From assembly GCA_902774055.1 (NCBI GenBank), contig CACYGX010000018.1, positions 1,666-64,740 on the forward strand: 63,075 nt of DNA, read 5' to 3'. Numbering within the stretch: position 1 is the stretch's first letter; every line of letters starts with the position of its first letter. Under the pieces are notes generated by a model. That model saw nothing but the letters and a program-made list of their open reading frames with translations. It had not been told where the DNA came from and searched no databases. The position numbers and the translations under genes were made by a program. The stretch comes from an uncultured Bacteroidales bacterium. GTDB lineage: Bacteria; Bacteroidota; Bacteroidia; Bacteroidales; Muribaculaceae. This document shows positions 25,469 through 33,306 of this stretch, one piece after another.

Positions 25469-25600
25469 GTAGGGCCTCGCCTTGGCGTGGCCGCGTGGAG
25501 GCATATGGTACTACAGTGATCCCTGCCTCTACTTTTACGTCCTGAAATCAGATTTTGTGAGCTATCCAGCAGTAACGGCCACGCCAAGGCGAGGCCCTAC
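25469..25600. repeat. Interspersed element bounded by 25-bp inverted repeats
   Basis: GTAGGGCCTCGCCTTGGCGT (extending to 25493) has a perfect inverted copy ending at 25600, enclosing about 80 bp. A further copy of the 25-bp arm lies at 47136. The interior has no gene. The remaining stretch to 25653 holds nothing else. Confidence 0.75.
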
Positions 25601-25653
25601 AGTCACAGGCGGCCCTATAGTTCAATAAACTTGTTTAGATAGGTATTAATCAG

Positions 25654-26985
25654 CTAATTCTTTGCGTTTACGGTCCAGTCGATGGTTGTGGCGAGTTTTT
25701 TCTCGTAGTAGGCTTTAAGGTCGCTCCAGCGGTAGTAGGGACCCGTGGCGGGCTTGACGGGCAGCAATGCCTCATGCTCGTTGAGCAGCACTTTCACCAG
25801 GATGTCTTGAACCTTATTTGCCATGGAGCCTACGGGCCGGTAAAACACCATCTGGATGTTGCAGGCCTTGGGAATCGTGTTAAAGTCCTGCCAGTGCTCG
25901 TGCAGAGTTTCCAGGTCGTCACAGCTATAGTTCACACTATCCAGCTCCATGAGGCACGCCAGCGGCAGCACACACGTCTCATGGCCAAATCGCAGCGATG
26001 CGCCGCGCTCGCCAGTGGCGATGGCCTCATCACCCTTCTGGATCATGTCGCGCAGCAGAGCCCGCTCGATAAAGGGCATGCGGTTGCCATTCTGGGGCGC
26101 ATTGGCCCAGTGGATGTACCAGTAGATGTTCTTGAGCCTCCACAACTCAAAAATCTCATTATTGTTGAAATAGTGGTACAGGTTGATGTCATCAAAGGAC
26201 TGATGGCCCTGCAATGACCCTGCTACGTCAAACACGTCGCGCATGAGCCGCCTGCTGTTCAGGTTGGCATTAGCCCAGGCTGTGTCGTTGACCAGTTGGG
26301 CGATGAAGCGTTCAGGATGCAGGCACTTGTTGTACATATCCTCGGCGATGGGGTCAACGCTCTTGCGCAGGTCGTTGGCCAGCGTGTCCTCGCCATATCC
26401 CCATCCCATGTAGTACATGTCGTGGTAGCTGGCATCGGTGGTGATGCGCAAATTGGGGTTGAGAGAGCGCAGCTTCATCGTCTCGTTCTGCATCGACAGG
26501 ATGCAGCGGATGATGACCGTCGAGCGGGCGTCAATGCGGGCATCGCCAGCGAACACCTCGGGGAAGTTGTTGAACATGCGCTCGGCAATCTCCTGATGTT
26601 GCTTGGCCCCCTCGTCGCTCAAGTCGCCCGCGCGTTGCTTGGAGTTCTCGTAAACAAACATGAGTTGGCGCAGCAGCAGTTCGCCCTGCATGTTGAGCAT
26701 TCCAGCCTCTTTGGCCTTCATCAATTCCTTATAGGGGCGCTCATAGTAGCGGGCGTTGGTCAGCCAGCGGCTCCCATGACGGCCATAATGGTCAATATAG
26801 AAGGGCTCATAACCAGCCGGTGCAGCACTCAGGGTGGGCACCTTCGCGTCGGTGCCGTAGGGGTAGGCATAGTGGTTACTGGCCGAGCGGTCAAAGTTGT
26901 TGATGATCCGTGTGCGCGGTGTGGTGGCATTCAGGCTCAGGCAAGCCGTGATGGCAATTACAATATATAAGGTGAAATGTCTCAT
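25654..26985 (-). CDS. Secreted histidine acid phosphatase (phytase/MINPP-like)
   Basis: The 443-residue protein has a signal peptide (about 1-20). It carries the branch-2 histidine phosphatase motif YGRHGSRW (nucleophile His70) and a C-terminal proton-donor region RFGHETCVLPLACLMEL in the place of the HD/HAE motif of phytases and MINPPs. These enzymes release phosphate from phosphomonoesters, phytate being a likely dietary substrate. Its ATG overlaps the stop of the upstream paralogue by 4 bp, so the two are translated together. The substrate is inferred only. Confidence 0.8.
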   Translation of the reverse strand: MRHFTLYIVIAITACLSLNATTPRTRIINNFDRSASNHYAYPYGTDAKVPTLSAAPAGYEPFYIDHYGRHGSRWLTNARYYERPYKELMKAKEAGMLNMQGELLLRQLMFVYENSKQRAGDLSDEGAKQHQEIAERMFNNFPEVFAGDARIDARSTVIIRCILSMQNETMKLRSLNPNLRITTDASYHDMYYMGWGYGEDTLANDLRKSVDPIAEDMYNKCLHPERFIAQLVNDTAWANANLNSRRLMRDVFDVAGSLQGHQSFDDINLYHYFNNNEIFELWRLKNIYWYIHWANAPQNGNRMPFIERALLRDMIQKGDEAIATGERGASLRFGHETCVLPLACLMELDSVNYSCDDLETLHEHWQDFNTIPKACNIQMVFYRPVGSMANKVQDILVKVLLNEHEALLPVKPATGPYYRWSDLKAYYEKKLATTIDWTVNAKN

Positions 26986-28280
26986 TTGTTCAGGTCGATG
27001 AAGGGTTGACGGGAAAGTTTATCGATGAAATAGTCGCGCACGTCGCTCCAGTGATAATAGGGCGCAACGTCGGTCTGGACGGGTAATGTTGCCTCGCGCT
27101 CGTTGAGCAAGGGCAGCATCAGGATGTCGTCGCTGCCAGCCTTGCGGAAGTAAATAAACTGGATGTTGGCTGCCATGGGGAAGATTTTGTAGGTCTGCCA
27201 GTGCTGGTCCAGCGTCTCGAGGTCGGTCGTGCGGTAATCGGCACCGTTCAGGCCCATCAGGCAGCACAGGGGCAACACAACGCTCTCGTGACCAAAACGC
27301 AGCGAGGCGCCAGGCGCGGGGTCGTCGGTGGTGGTGGCGCGGTCGGCATCCTCGATGAAGTTGCGTAGCAGATTGGCCTCCATATAGTCCACCCGGCACT
27401 GCGTCAACGGGGTCTCTCCCGAGGTGATATACCAGCTGGCATTATTGTATCGCCACACATTATAGATATCTTCGGCACTGAACAGGTCATAGAGGTTGAC
27501 GTTCTCAAACTGGTGATGGCTCTGCATGTTGCCCGTGACCTCCATCAGGTAGAGCATCATCTTGCCAGGATTATCCACGCTGTCCTTGGCAAAGCGCTGG
27601 TCTTTGAAGAGTTTCTTCAACATGCCTTTGGGATTGATCCATTTTTCTCTGTATTTCTTTAACAAGTCGGCCTGGCTGGCGCGCAGCGGCTTGACGACAG
27701 AGTCAGAGTAATTCATGTAATACATCGTCGCCTGGCTGGCATCGGTGGTGATGTCCAGACGAGGATTGAGCGAAGCGAGCATGTCCACCTCGTTCTGCAT
27801 CGACAGGATGCAGCGAATGACAATGGTCGAACGCGCTACCACGGGCGCCCCATCCTGGAACACTTGTGGGAAATTCTGATACATGCGGCGAGCGATGCCC
27901 TGATGCTGTTCGGCTCCAATGTCGCTAAGTTCGCCCAGGCGGCCGCGGCTGGCATCATACACCTGGCGAAGGATGTCAAGCACCTCTTGCCCGCGTGGCG
28001 TGAGTTTGCCGTAGCGTTCCCCCTTTTCCAGCATCTGCAGGGGATAGGCATATTTATTGTCATTAATGAGCCAACGGCTGCCGTGCCGACCATAATGGTT
28101 GATGAAAAACGGCTCATAACCTGCTGGCGCCGGTGTGATGGCAGGGAACCCGTCGACGGGATAAGCCTGGTAGTTGTTTGCGCTCAACTTGGGATTAGCC
28201 TTGAAATCCTCGCGCACACCAGCCGTGAGGGTGATAACGCCCACCAGCATCAGGACGAATACATGAAGAAATCTTCTCAT
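26982..28280 (-). CDS. Secreted histidine acid phosphatase, tandem paralogue
   Basis: The 432-residue protein has a signal peptide (about 1-20). It has the same layout as its downstream neighbour: YGRHGSRW with His66, a shared central block (VVARSTIVIRCILSMQNEVDM, beside ARSTVIIRCILSMQNETMKL in the neighbour), and RFGHESVVLPLCCLMGL near the C-terminus. The copies are diverged along their length, so this is an old duplication kept as an operon. Different substrate preference of the two enzymes is a reasonable guess but not shown by the sequence. Confidence 0.8.
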   Translation of the reverse strand: MRRFLHVFVLMLVGVITLTAGVREDFKANPKLSANNYQAYPVDGFPAITPAPAGYEPFFINHYGRHGSRWLINDNKYAYPLQMLEKGERYGKLTPRGQEVLDILRQVYDASRGRLGELSDIGAEQHQGIARRMYQNFPQVFQDGAPVVARSTIVIRCILSMQNEVDMLASLNPRLDITTDASQATMYYMNYSDSVVKPLRASQADLLKKYREKWINPKGMLKKLFKDQRFAKDSVDNPGKMMLYLMEVTGNMQSHHQFENVNLYDLFSAEDIYNVWRYNNASWYITSGETPLTQCRVDYMEANLLRNFIEDADRATTTDDPAPGASLRFGHESVVLPLCCLMGLNGADYRTTDLETLDQHWQTYKIFPMAANIQFIYFRKAGSDDILMLPLLNEREATLPVQTDVAPYYHWSDVRDYFIDKLSRQPFIDLNK

Positions 28281-28351
28281 AGTTATGTCTATAGTTTTAA
28301 TGATGACGCAAATTTACACAAATTCCCGCAGATGAAGGACTTTTAAGTAGG

Positions 28352-28391
28352 CAAAAAACAAGGCGACCCGTGGTGGTCACAGGGTCGCCTC
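28352..28391 (-). terminator. Terminator after the BspA-dockerin-cohesin-like gene
   Basis: On the minus strand AGGCGACCC pairs with GGGTCGCCT around an 11-12-nt loop and is followed by TTGTTTTTTG. It begins 26 bp past the stop. Confidence 0.8.
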
Positions 28392-28416
28392 AATCATTTC
28401 TCTTGTGGTTACTGGC

Positions 28417-30525
28417 TTAACGCAGAACCTTCACAGTTGATGTGGTGCCATCGGTATAGGTGGTTACCACGATGTTCAAACCGTCAAACGGCTTCTCGCT
28501 CTCCTGGCCGGCCATGTTGATGTAGCGGATGGCGGCAATCTGCTTGTCGGTTGTCAGCTGCTCAACGACACCGGTAGCGTTGTCGTTGATCATGCCCAGA
28601 GCGTCGTCAGCGAGGTAAACCTGATGGCGCGGAGTGACAAACATCACATTGGTGAGCAGCACCTCGGCATTGCGAGCACCGTACTCCTCGGTAGCGGTGA
28701 CCGTCAGGGTCATCACGTTGCCCTCATTGCCAGCAAACTTTGCCAAGTCATCCGAGATGCCGATGATGGTGTAAACATTGTTCTCGATGGTGTTCTTGCG
28801 GCTGTAGAAACCGTGGTTGCTGCCACGCTCGATGCCATTGACAGCGGTGAGTTCAAGACCCTCGGGCAGAATTACCTCGCACTGCAGGGCGATGTAGTCA
28901 TGCTCATCGTTGTTCAGGGCCACCTCAATCTTGCGGGTGTCACCAGCTTGCATCGATACGGTTGACAGCACAAGCACGTCGCTGGTAGCGGGTTTGGGCT
29001 TGCCCATCAGACTCAAGTTCTTGAGCGATTTCTTGGCATTGTTGCCCAACAGCATATCGATCAGGCTGGAAACGTCAGCAATGCTGACTTCACCATCCTT
29101 ATTTACATCGGCGGCAAGCAGGTTAATCGGTTCTCCGCTCAGCAGGTAGTCGATAAGGGAGCTTACGTCGGCAATCGTCACCTCGCCGTCATCGTTCACA
29201 TCACCCAGGATGTAATCGCCACCTCCAAAGAAGAAGTTCAACCATTGTTCGGCAGCCTTGTACTCGCCAACGGTGCCATCGGGAACAATCAGGGGCACGT
29301 TGGGTTGGTCAACGCCGGCCCACACGTCGCTGCCCAGCGCGGGAACATCGACAGCGTTGGTCTTGAGCGTCTGCATTCCAATCATGCCGGCCATTGCGCG
29401 CTCTCCCAAATAGGTAACGCTGGCGGGCAGACGCATGGTGTCGATGGTGGCACTCACGTTATAGAAAGCATAGTCACCGATGGTCGACACACCGTCCTTG
29501 AGCATATTGCCAGGATTGAGCTGGCCGTCGCCTGCAAACGTGTAGGCGCTGATCTCGTTCAAGGTGCGTTGTACACCAGGAGCCGAACGGCGGGGATTGC
29601 TGCCGTCATTGCCAGTGCGGTCAGTTCCGGATTGCTGTGACAGGCCAGGCAGGGTAACTGACGTCAACTGGGGGTTGTGGGCAAGAGCACCCGTACCCAG
29701 AACGGTCATCTCGTCGCCAAGCTGCATGCTTGAGAGCTGCGTCTGGGCAAATGCCCATTCACCCACGGTGCCTACGCCCAGCGACTTGATGTTGATGGAC
29801 TCCAGACCCGAGTTGATGAAGGCCTCCTCGTCGATGCGTGTCATGTGGCATGCAGGGTCGATGTTGAGGGTTCTCAAGGCGGTGCAGCCATTGAAGGCGC
29901 CGCGGCCAATCATGTTGACGTTGGCACTCACGTTGACACTGGCAAGCTGGACATCGCCCAAGAAGGCAAAGTCGCCAATGTAGCGGCTGTTAATCACAGC
30001 GCTTGTCATTGACTCACAGCGCGAGAACACGCCCTTACCCATCACCTGTACCGACTGGGGTACCTCGACGCTGGTCAAGGCCGTGCCCGAGAAGGCATAA
30101 TCGTCGATAAACGCGACGGTGGCGGGAATGGTAATGCTGTGCAACTGGTAGCAGCCGGCAAATGCGGCAAAGCCAATGACTTCCAGGTTTTGGGGCAGCG
30201 TCACACTCGTCAACTTCTTGCCGAAGAAGGCCGTGCGAGGAATAGCGTTGCCGTTAAAGCTCGTAATCGTGCCATACAGGGTCTGACCGCTGCTATAGGG
30301 CTCGATCGTCACGCCCGACAGGTTCAAGGTGGTCAACTCAGGCAGCGAGTTGGTGATGAACACAAAGTCACGGGCATCCATCGTGCCGGTCACTGTCAGG
30401 GCAGTGATGTTGAGATTTGAGCCCACCTTGCTGGCAAGCTGGCCCGACGTGTTGTTGACGGTCACAGCCAGGCCACTCAGTGTTGTGATTGCTGCTAAAA
30501 GCAGCATGAAAAACAATTTGCGCAT
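28417..30525 (-). CDS. BspA-like LRR surface protein with dockerin and cohesin-like domains
   Basis: The 702-residue protein has a signal peptide (1-20) and LRR_5/BspA repeats (about 60-430, units like LTSVTLPQNLEVIGFAAFAG). Two dockerin EF-hands follow (about 440-495: DVNDDGEVTIADVSSLIDYL, DVNKDGEVSIADVSSLIDML). A β-sandwich (about 518-640: SMQAGDTRKIEVALNNDEHD, ALQCEVILPEGLELT, MTLTVTATEEYGARNAEVLL) resembles a cohesin in order and spacing. The C-terminal 45 residues (IAAIRYINMAGQESEKPFDG to STVKVLR) look like a type IX secretion sorting tail. BspA proteins mediate adhesion. A dockerin and a cohesin-like domain on one chain is notable. TACATTTG at 30571-30578 is a likely -7 element. Confidence 0.8.
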   Translation of the reverse strand: MRKLFFMLLLAAITTLSGLAVTVNNTSGQLASKVGSNLNITALTVTGTMDARDFVFITNSLPELTTLNLSGVTIEPYSSGQTLYGTITSFNGNAIPRTAFFGKKLTSVTLPQNLEVIGFAAFAGCYQLHSITIPATVAFIDDYAFSGTALTSVEVPQSVQVMGKGVFSRCESMTSAVINSRYIGDFAFLGDVQLASVNVSANVNMIGRGAFNGCTALRTLNIDPACHMTRIDEEAFINSGLESINIKSLGVGTVGEWAFAQTQLSSMQLGDEMTVLGTGALAHNPQLTSVTLPGLSQQSGTDRTGNDGSNPRRSAPGVQRTLNEISAYTFAGDGQLNPGNMLKDGVSTIGDYAFYNVSATIDTMRLPASVTYLGERAMAGMIGMQTLKTNAVDVPALGSDVWAGVDQPNVPLIVPDGTVGEYKAAEQWLNFFFGGGDYILGDVNDDGEVTIADVSSLIDYLLSGEPINLLAADVNKDGEVSIADVSSLIDMLLGNNAKKSLKNLSLMGKPKPATSDVLVLSTVSMQAGDTRKIEVALNNDEHDYIALQCEVILPEGLELTAVNGIERGSNHGFYSRKNTIENNVYTIIGISDDLAKFAGNEGNVMTLTVTATEEYGARNAEVLLTNVMFVTPRHQVYLADDALGMINDNATGVVEQLTTDKQIAAIRYINMAGQESEKPFDGLNIVVTTYTDGTTSTVKVLR

Positions 30526-30697
30526 CTTGTATTTCTAGTTGTTGGTTATTATTATCTAGATATTAACCTGCAAATGTACACATTTTTTCGCTGGCACAAT
30601 GTGTTTTAAGCTTTTTTTTGAATTATCTGTCCCGCAAAACTACCTCAAACCACACTTTCCTGCCGCTAGGACCGATAAAAAGCAAGCATGACAAAAT

Positions 30698-30727
30698 CAT
30701 GGCGCTTCCCGATAGGAAAACGCCATG
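30698..30727 (-). terminator. Hairpin downstream of pckA
   Basis: CATGGCG pairs with CGCCATG, with an inner TTCC/GGAA helix. On the minus strand it is followed by ATTTTGTC. It lies 37 bp after the pckA stop and is probably its terminator; the T-run is weak. Confidence 0.55.
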
Positions 30728-30763
30728 ACATGTGAAAATAGGTTCTACTATTTCCTTTACGCT

Positions 30764-32380
30764 TTAGAGCTGGGGACCAGCGGCTACCAGAGCCTTACCA
30801 GCCTCGTTGTCCTCGTACTTGACGAAGTTCTTGATGAAGCGGCTGGCCAGATCCTTAGCCTTCTCTTCCCATTGTGCTGCGTCGGCATAGGTGTCGCGCG
30901 GGTCGAGGATGCCGGTGTCAACGCCCTCGAGCTGGGTGGGCACTACCAGGTTGAAGTAAGGAATTACCTTGGTGGGAGCCTTGTCGATGCTGTGGTTGAG
31001 GATAGCGTCGATGATACCACGGGTGTCGCGAATCGAGATGCGCTTGCCAGTGCCGTTCCAACCGGTATTCACCAGGTAAGCCTTGGCACCGCTCATTTCC
31101 ATGCGCTTAACGAGCTCCTCGGCATACTTTGTCGGGTGCAGCTCCAGGAATGCCTGGCCGAAGCAAGCCGAGAAAGTGGGGGTGGGCTCGGTGATGCCAC
31201 GCTCAGTACCAGCCAACTTGGCGGTGAAACCGCTCAGGAAGTAGTACTTGGTCTGCTCCGAGTCGAGAATCGAGACGGGAGGCAGCACGCCAAATGCGTC
31301 AGCACTCAAGAAGATCACCTGCTTGGCAGCGGGTGCGTGGCTGATGGGGCGCACGATGTTCTTGATGTGGTAGATAGGATAGCTCACACGGGTGTTCTCG
31401 GTCACGCTCTTGTCGGCGAAGTCGATCTTGCCCTCGGCGTCAACGGTGACGTTCTCGAGCAGCGCGTCGCGGTGGATAGCGTTGTAGATGTCAGGCTCAG
31501 CATCCTTGTCGAGGTTGATGACCTTAGCATAGCAGCCACCCTCAAAGTTGAAGATACCGTTGTCGTCCCAGCCGTGCTCGTCGTCGCCGATGAGTTTGCG
31601 CTTGGGGTCGGTGCTCAGGGTGGTCTTGCCAGTGCCGGACAGACCGAAGAAGATGGCGGTGTTCTCGCCATTCATGTCGCAGTTGGCCGAGCAGTGCATG
31701 GCAGCAATGCCCTTCAACGGCAGGAAGTAGTTCATCATCGAGAACATACCCTTCTTCATCTCACCACCGTACCAGGTGTTGAGGATGACCTGCTCGTTGC
31801 TGGTCACGTTGAAGACAACAGCGGTGTCGCTGTTCAGGCCCAACTCCTTGTAGTTATCCACCTTAGCCTTGCTGGCGCAGTAAACGGTGAAATCGGGCTC
31901 CTGGTCAAATTCCTCCTCGTTCTGGGGACGGATGAACATATTGGTCACGAAGTGGGCTTGCCATGCCACCTCCATGATGAAACGAACCTTCATGCGGGTG
32001 TCCTTATTGGCACCGCAGAAACCGTCAACAACAAACAGCCTCTTGCCGCTCAGCTGCTTCACGGCCAGGTCCTTCAGAGCGGCCCAGGTAGCCTCGGTCA
32101 CGGGCTTGTTGTCATTGGGATAACCAGGAGTGGTCCACCACACCTTGTCGTGGCTGTTGGCATCGTCAACGATGAATTTGTCTTTAGGAGAACGGCCGGT
32201 GTAAATACCGGTCATCACGTTGATGGCGCCCAGTTCGGTTTCCTGACCTTTGTCATAACCCTCGAGCTCGGGCCTCATCTCCTCGTTGAACAACACCTCA
32301 TAGCTGGGGTTGTAAAGCACCTCGGTAACACCAGTGATACCGTACTTCTCTGCTAAGATAGCCTTATCAAATCTTGCCAT
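30764..32380 (-). CDS. pckA: ATP-dependent phosphoenolpyruvate carboxykinase
   Basis: The 538-residue length matches the ATP-type family. Motifs are [13 protein letters not shown] (substrate binding), [20 protein letters not shown], the P-loop [13 protein letters not shown] and the metal-binding [11 protein letters not shown]. It interconverts oxaloacetate and PEP. In Bacteroidales it mainly fixes CO2 on PEP on the way to succinate, generating ATP. It is monocistronic, with a strong consensus promoter containing a perfect palindrome in its spacer and a hairpin downstream. Confidence 0.97.
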   Translation of the reverse strand: MARFDKAILAEKYGITGVTEVLYNPSYEVLFNEEMRPELEGYDKGQETELGAINVMTGIYTGRSPKDKFIVDDANSHDKVWWTTPGYPNDNKPVTEATWAALKDLAVKQLSGKRLFVVDGFCGANKDTRMKVRFIMEVAWQAHFVTNMFIRPQNEEEFDQEPDFTVYCASKAKVDNYKELGLNSDTAVVFNVTSNEQVILNTWYGGEMKKGMFSMMNYFLPLKGIAAMHCSANCDMNGENTAIFFGLSGTGKTTLSTDPKRKLIGDDEHGWDDNGIFNFEGGCYAKVINLDKDAEPDIYNAIHRDALLENVTVDAEGKIDFADKSVTENTRVSYPIYHIKNIVRPISHAPAAKQVIFLSADAFGVLPPVSILDSEQTKYYFLSGFTAKLAGTERGITEPTPTFSACFGQAFLELHPTKYAEELVKRMEMSGAKAYLVNTGWNGTGKRISIRDTRGIIDAILNHSIDKAPTKVIPYFNLVVPTQLEGVDTGILDPRDTYADAAQWEEKAKDLASRFIKNFVKYEDNEAGKALVAAGPQL

Positions 32381-32433
32381 AATAAATATTTAATTATTAA
32401 TGATTTAAATGTCTTTGTCTCTTAATTCGTCGG

Positions 32434-32463
32434 CAAAGGTACACATTAATTGATAATGTGCAA
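32434..32463 (-). promoter_or_regulatory. pckA promoter with palindromic spacer
   Basis: On the minus strand TTG (32461-32463) and TACCTTTG (32434-32441) are separated by exactly 19 bp. Those 19 bp are a perfect inverted repeat, CACATTAATTGATAATGTG (7-bp arms, 5-bp centre, 32442-32460). A repressor bound here would cover both promoter elements. Confidence 0.75.
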
Positions 32464-32612
32464 ATTAATTAAAGAAAAATTTCCTTAATTAGGCTCTTTC
32501 TCGCCTTTCTTTCTGTCGGCAGATTATACCGATTAAGGGGATTTTTTGGCGTCCGCACAAATAAAAATCCATTAAATCCATTAAATCCGTTTAATCCGCC
32601 GACATTAGTTCG

Positions 32613-33191
32613 TTAGCAGCCTCCGCAGCCACAGTCGCAGCCATCGCCGTGGTCATGACCGCAGTCGCCACCGCCGCACTCCTCACAACCGCATCCGCAG
32701 CCGTGGTGCTTGGGGTTCAATTCCTCGGGGGTAGCTTCACGAACGAGTTGCACAAATCCGGCGTAGCGAACGGTTTCGCCAGCAAGCTGATGGTTGAAGT
32801 CCATAAACACCTTGTCGTCGGTCACCTTGATGACCTGGCCGTCGAGGCGCATGCCTTCCTGGGTCATCATGGGCACGATGGCACCCTCGCGGATGTGTTC
32901 GTGGTCAAACTTGCCATCCACGTGGAAGATTTCCTTTTCCAACTCATAGACAAGTTCAGGTTTCTTCATGCCGAAGGCTTCCTCGGGCTTCAGGGTGAAG
33001 TCAAATTTATCACCTTGCTCCAGGCCCATGATACGGTTCTGGAACCCCTCGATAAGTGCCAGGTCACGACCGAACACAAATGCGTCAGGGTGCTCCTTGT
33101 TGAACTTGAACACACTGGTCTGATCTTCACCATTGACCACAAAGATTTCATACACGAGCTCTACATATTTGCCTGCTTCGATTTTCTCCAT
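32613..33191 (-). CDS. slyD: SlyD-like FKBP-type peptidyl-prolyl isomerase
   Basis: The 192-residue protein has an FKBP fold split by the IF insert-in-flap domain, as in SlyD. The N-terminus is KYVELVYEIFVVNGEDQTSV. Other landmarks are FVFGRDLALIEGFQNRIMGLEQGDKF (quoted in part), PEEAFGMKKPELV, and the flap return MDFNHQLAGETVRYAGFVQ. The last ~35 residues are very rich in Cys, His and Asp (HHGCGCGCEECGGGDCGHDH then further CDCGC), a nickel/zinc-binding tail like that of E. coli SlyD. It folds proteins and may deliver metal. It has its own consensus promoter. Confidence 0.9.
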   Translation of the reverse strand: MEKIEAGKYVELVYEIFVVNGEDQTSVFKFNKEHPDAFVFGRDLALIEGFQNRIMGLEQGDKFDFTLKPEEAFGMKKPELVYELEKEIFHVDGKFDHEHIREGAIVPMMTQEGMRLDGQVIKVTDDKVFMDFNHQLAGETVRYAGFVQLVREATPEELNPKHHGCGCGCEECGGGDCGHDHGDGCDCGCGGC

Positions 33192-33227
33192 TGATTTTTA
33201 GTTGTAATTGATTATTAAATTTTTCGG

Positions 33228-33257
33228 CAAAGATAAAAATAATCCTCCATACCTCAA
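33228..33257 (-). promoter_or_regulatory. slyD promoter
   Basis: On the minus strand TTG (33255-33257), 19 bp, TATCTTTG (33228-33235), 37 bp before the start codon. The -33 element lies inside the hairpin at 33252-33279. Confidence 0.65.
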
Positions 33258-33279
33258 TTATAAAAATTGATAATTGAGG
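33252..33279 (-). terminator. Hairpin after the BspA-SusD fusion gene
   Basis: CCTCAATTAT pairs perfectly with ATAATTGAGG around an 8-nt A/T loop, 27 bp after the stop at 33307. No strong T-run follows directly, so termination is probable but not certain. It overlaps the slyD -33 element. Confidence 0.5.
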
Positions 33280-33306
33280 CGCATTAGAGACCTTGCTTCC
33301 TCATTA

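Noticed and set aside
25366-25587. 73-codon minus-strand frame after the glycosyltransferase
   Set aside because: Consists of translated tandem and inverted repeats.
30725-32356. Long plus-strand open frame of 543 codons opposite pckA
   Set aside because: It mirrors pckA on the other strand; it has no family features, and the minus-strand gene is unambiguous.
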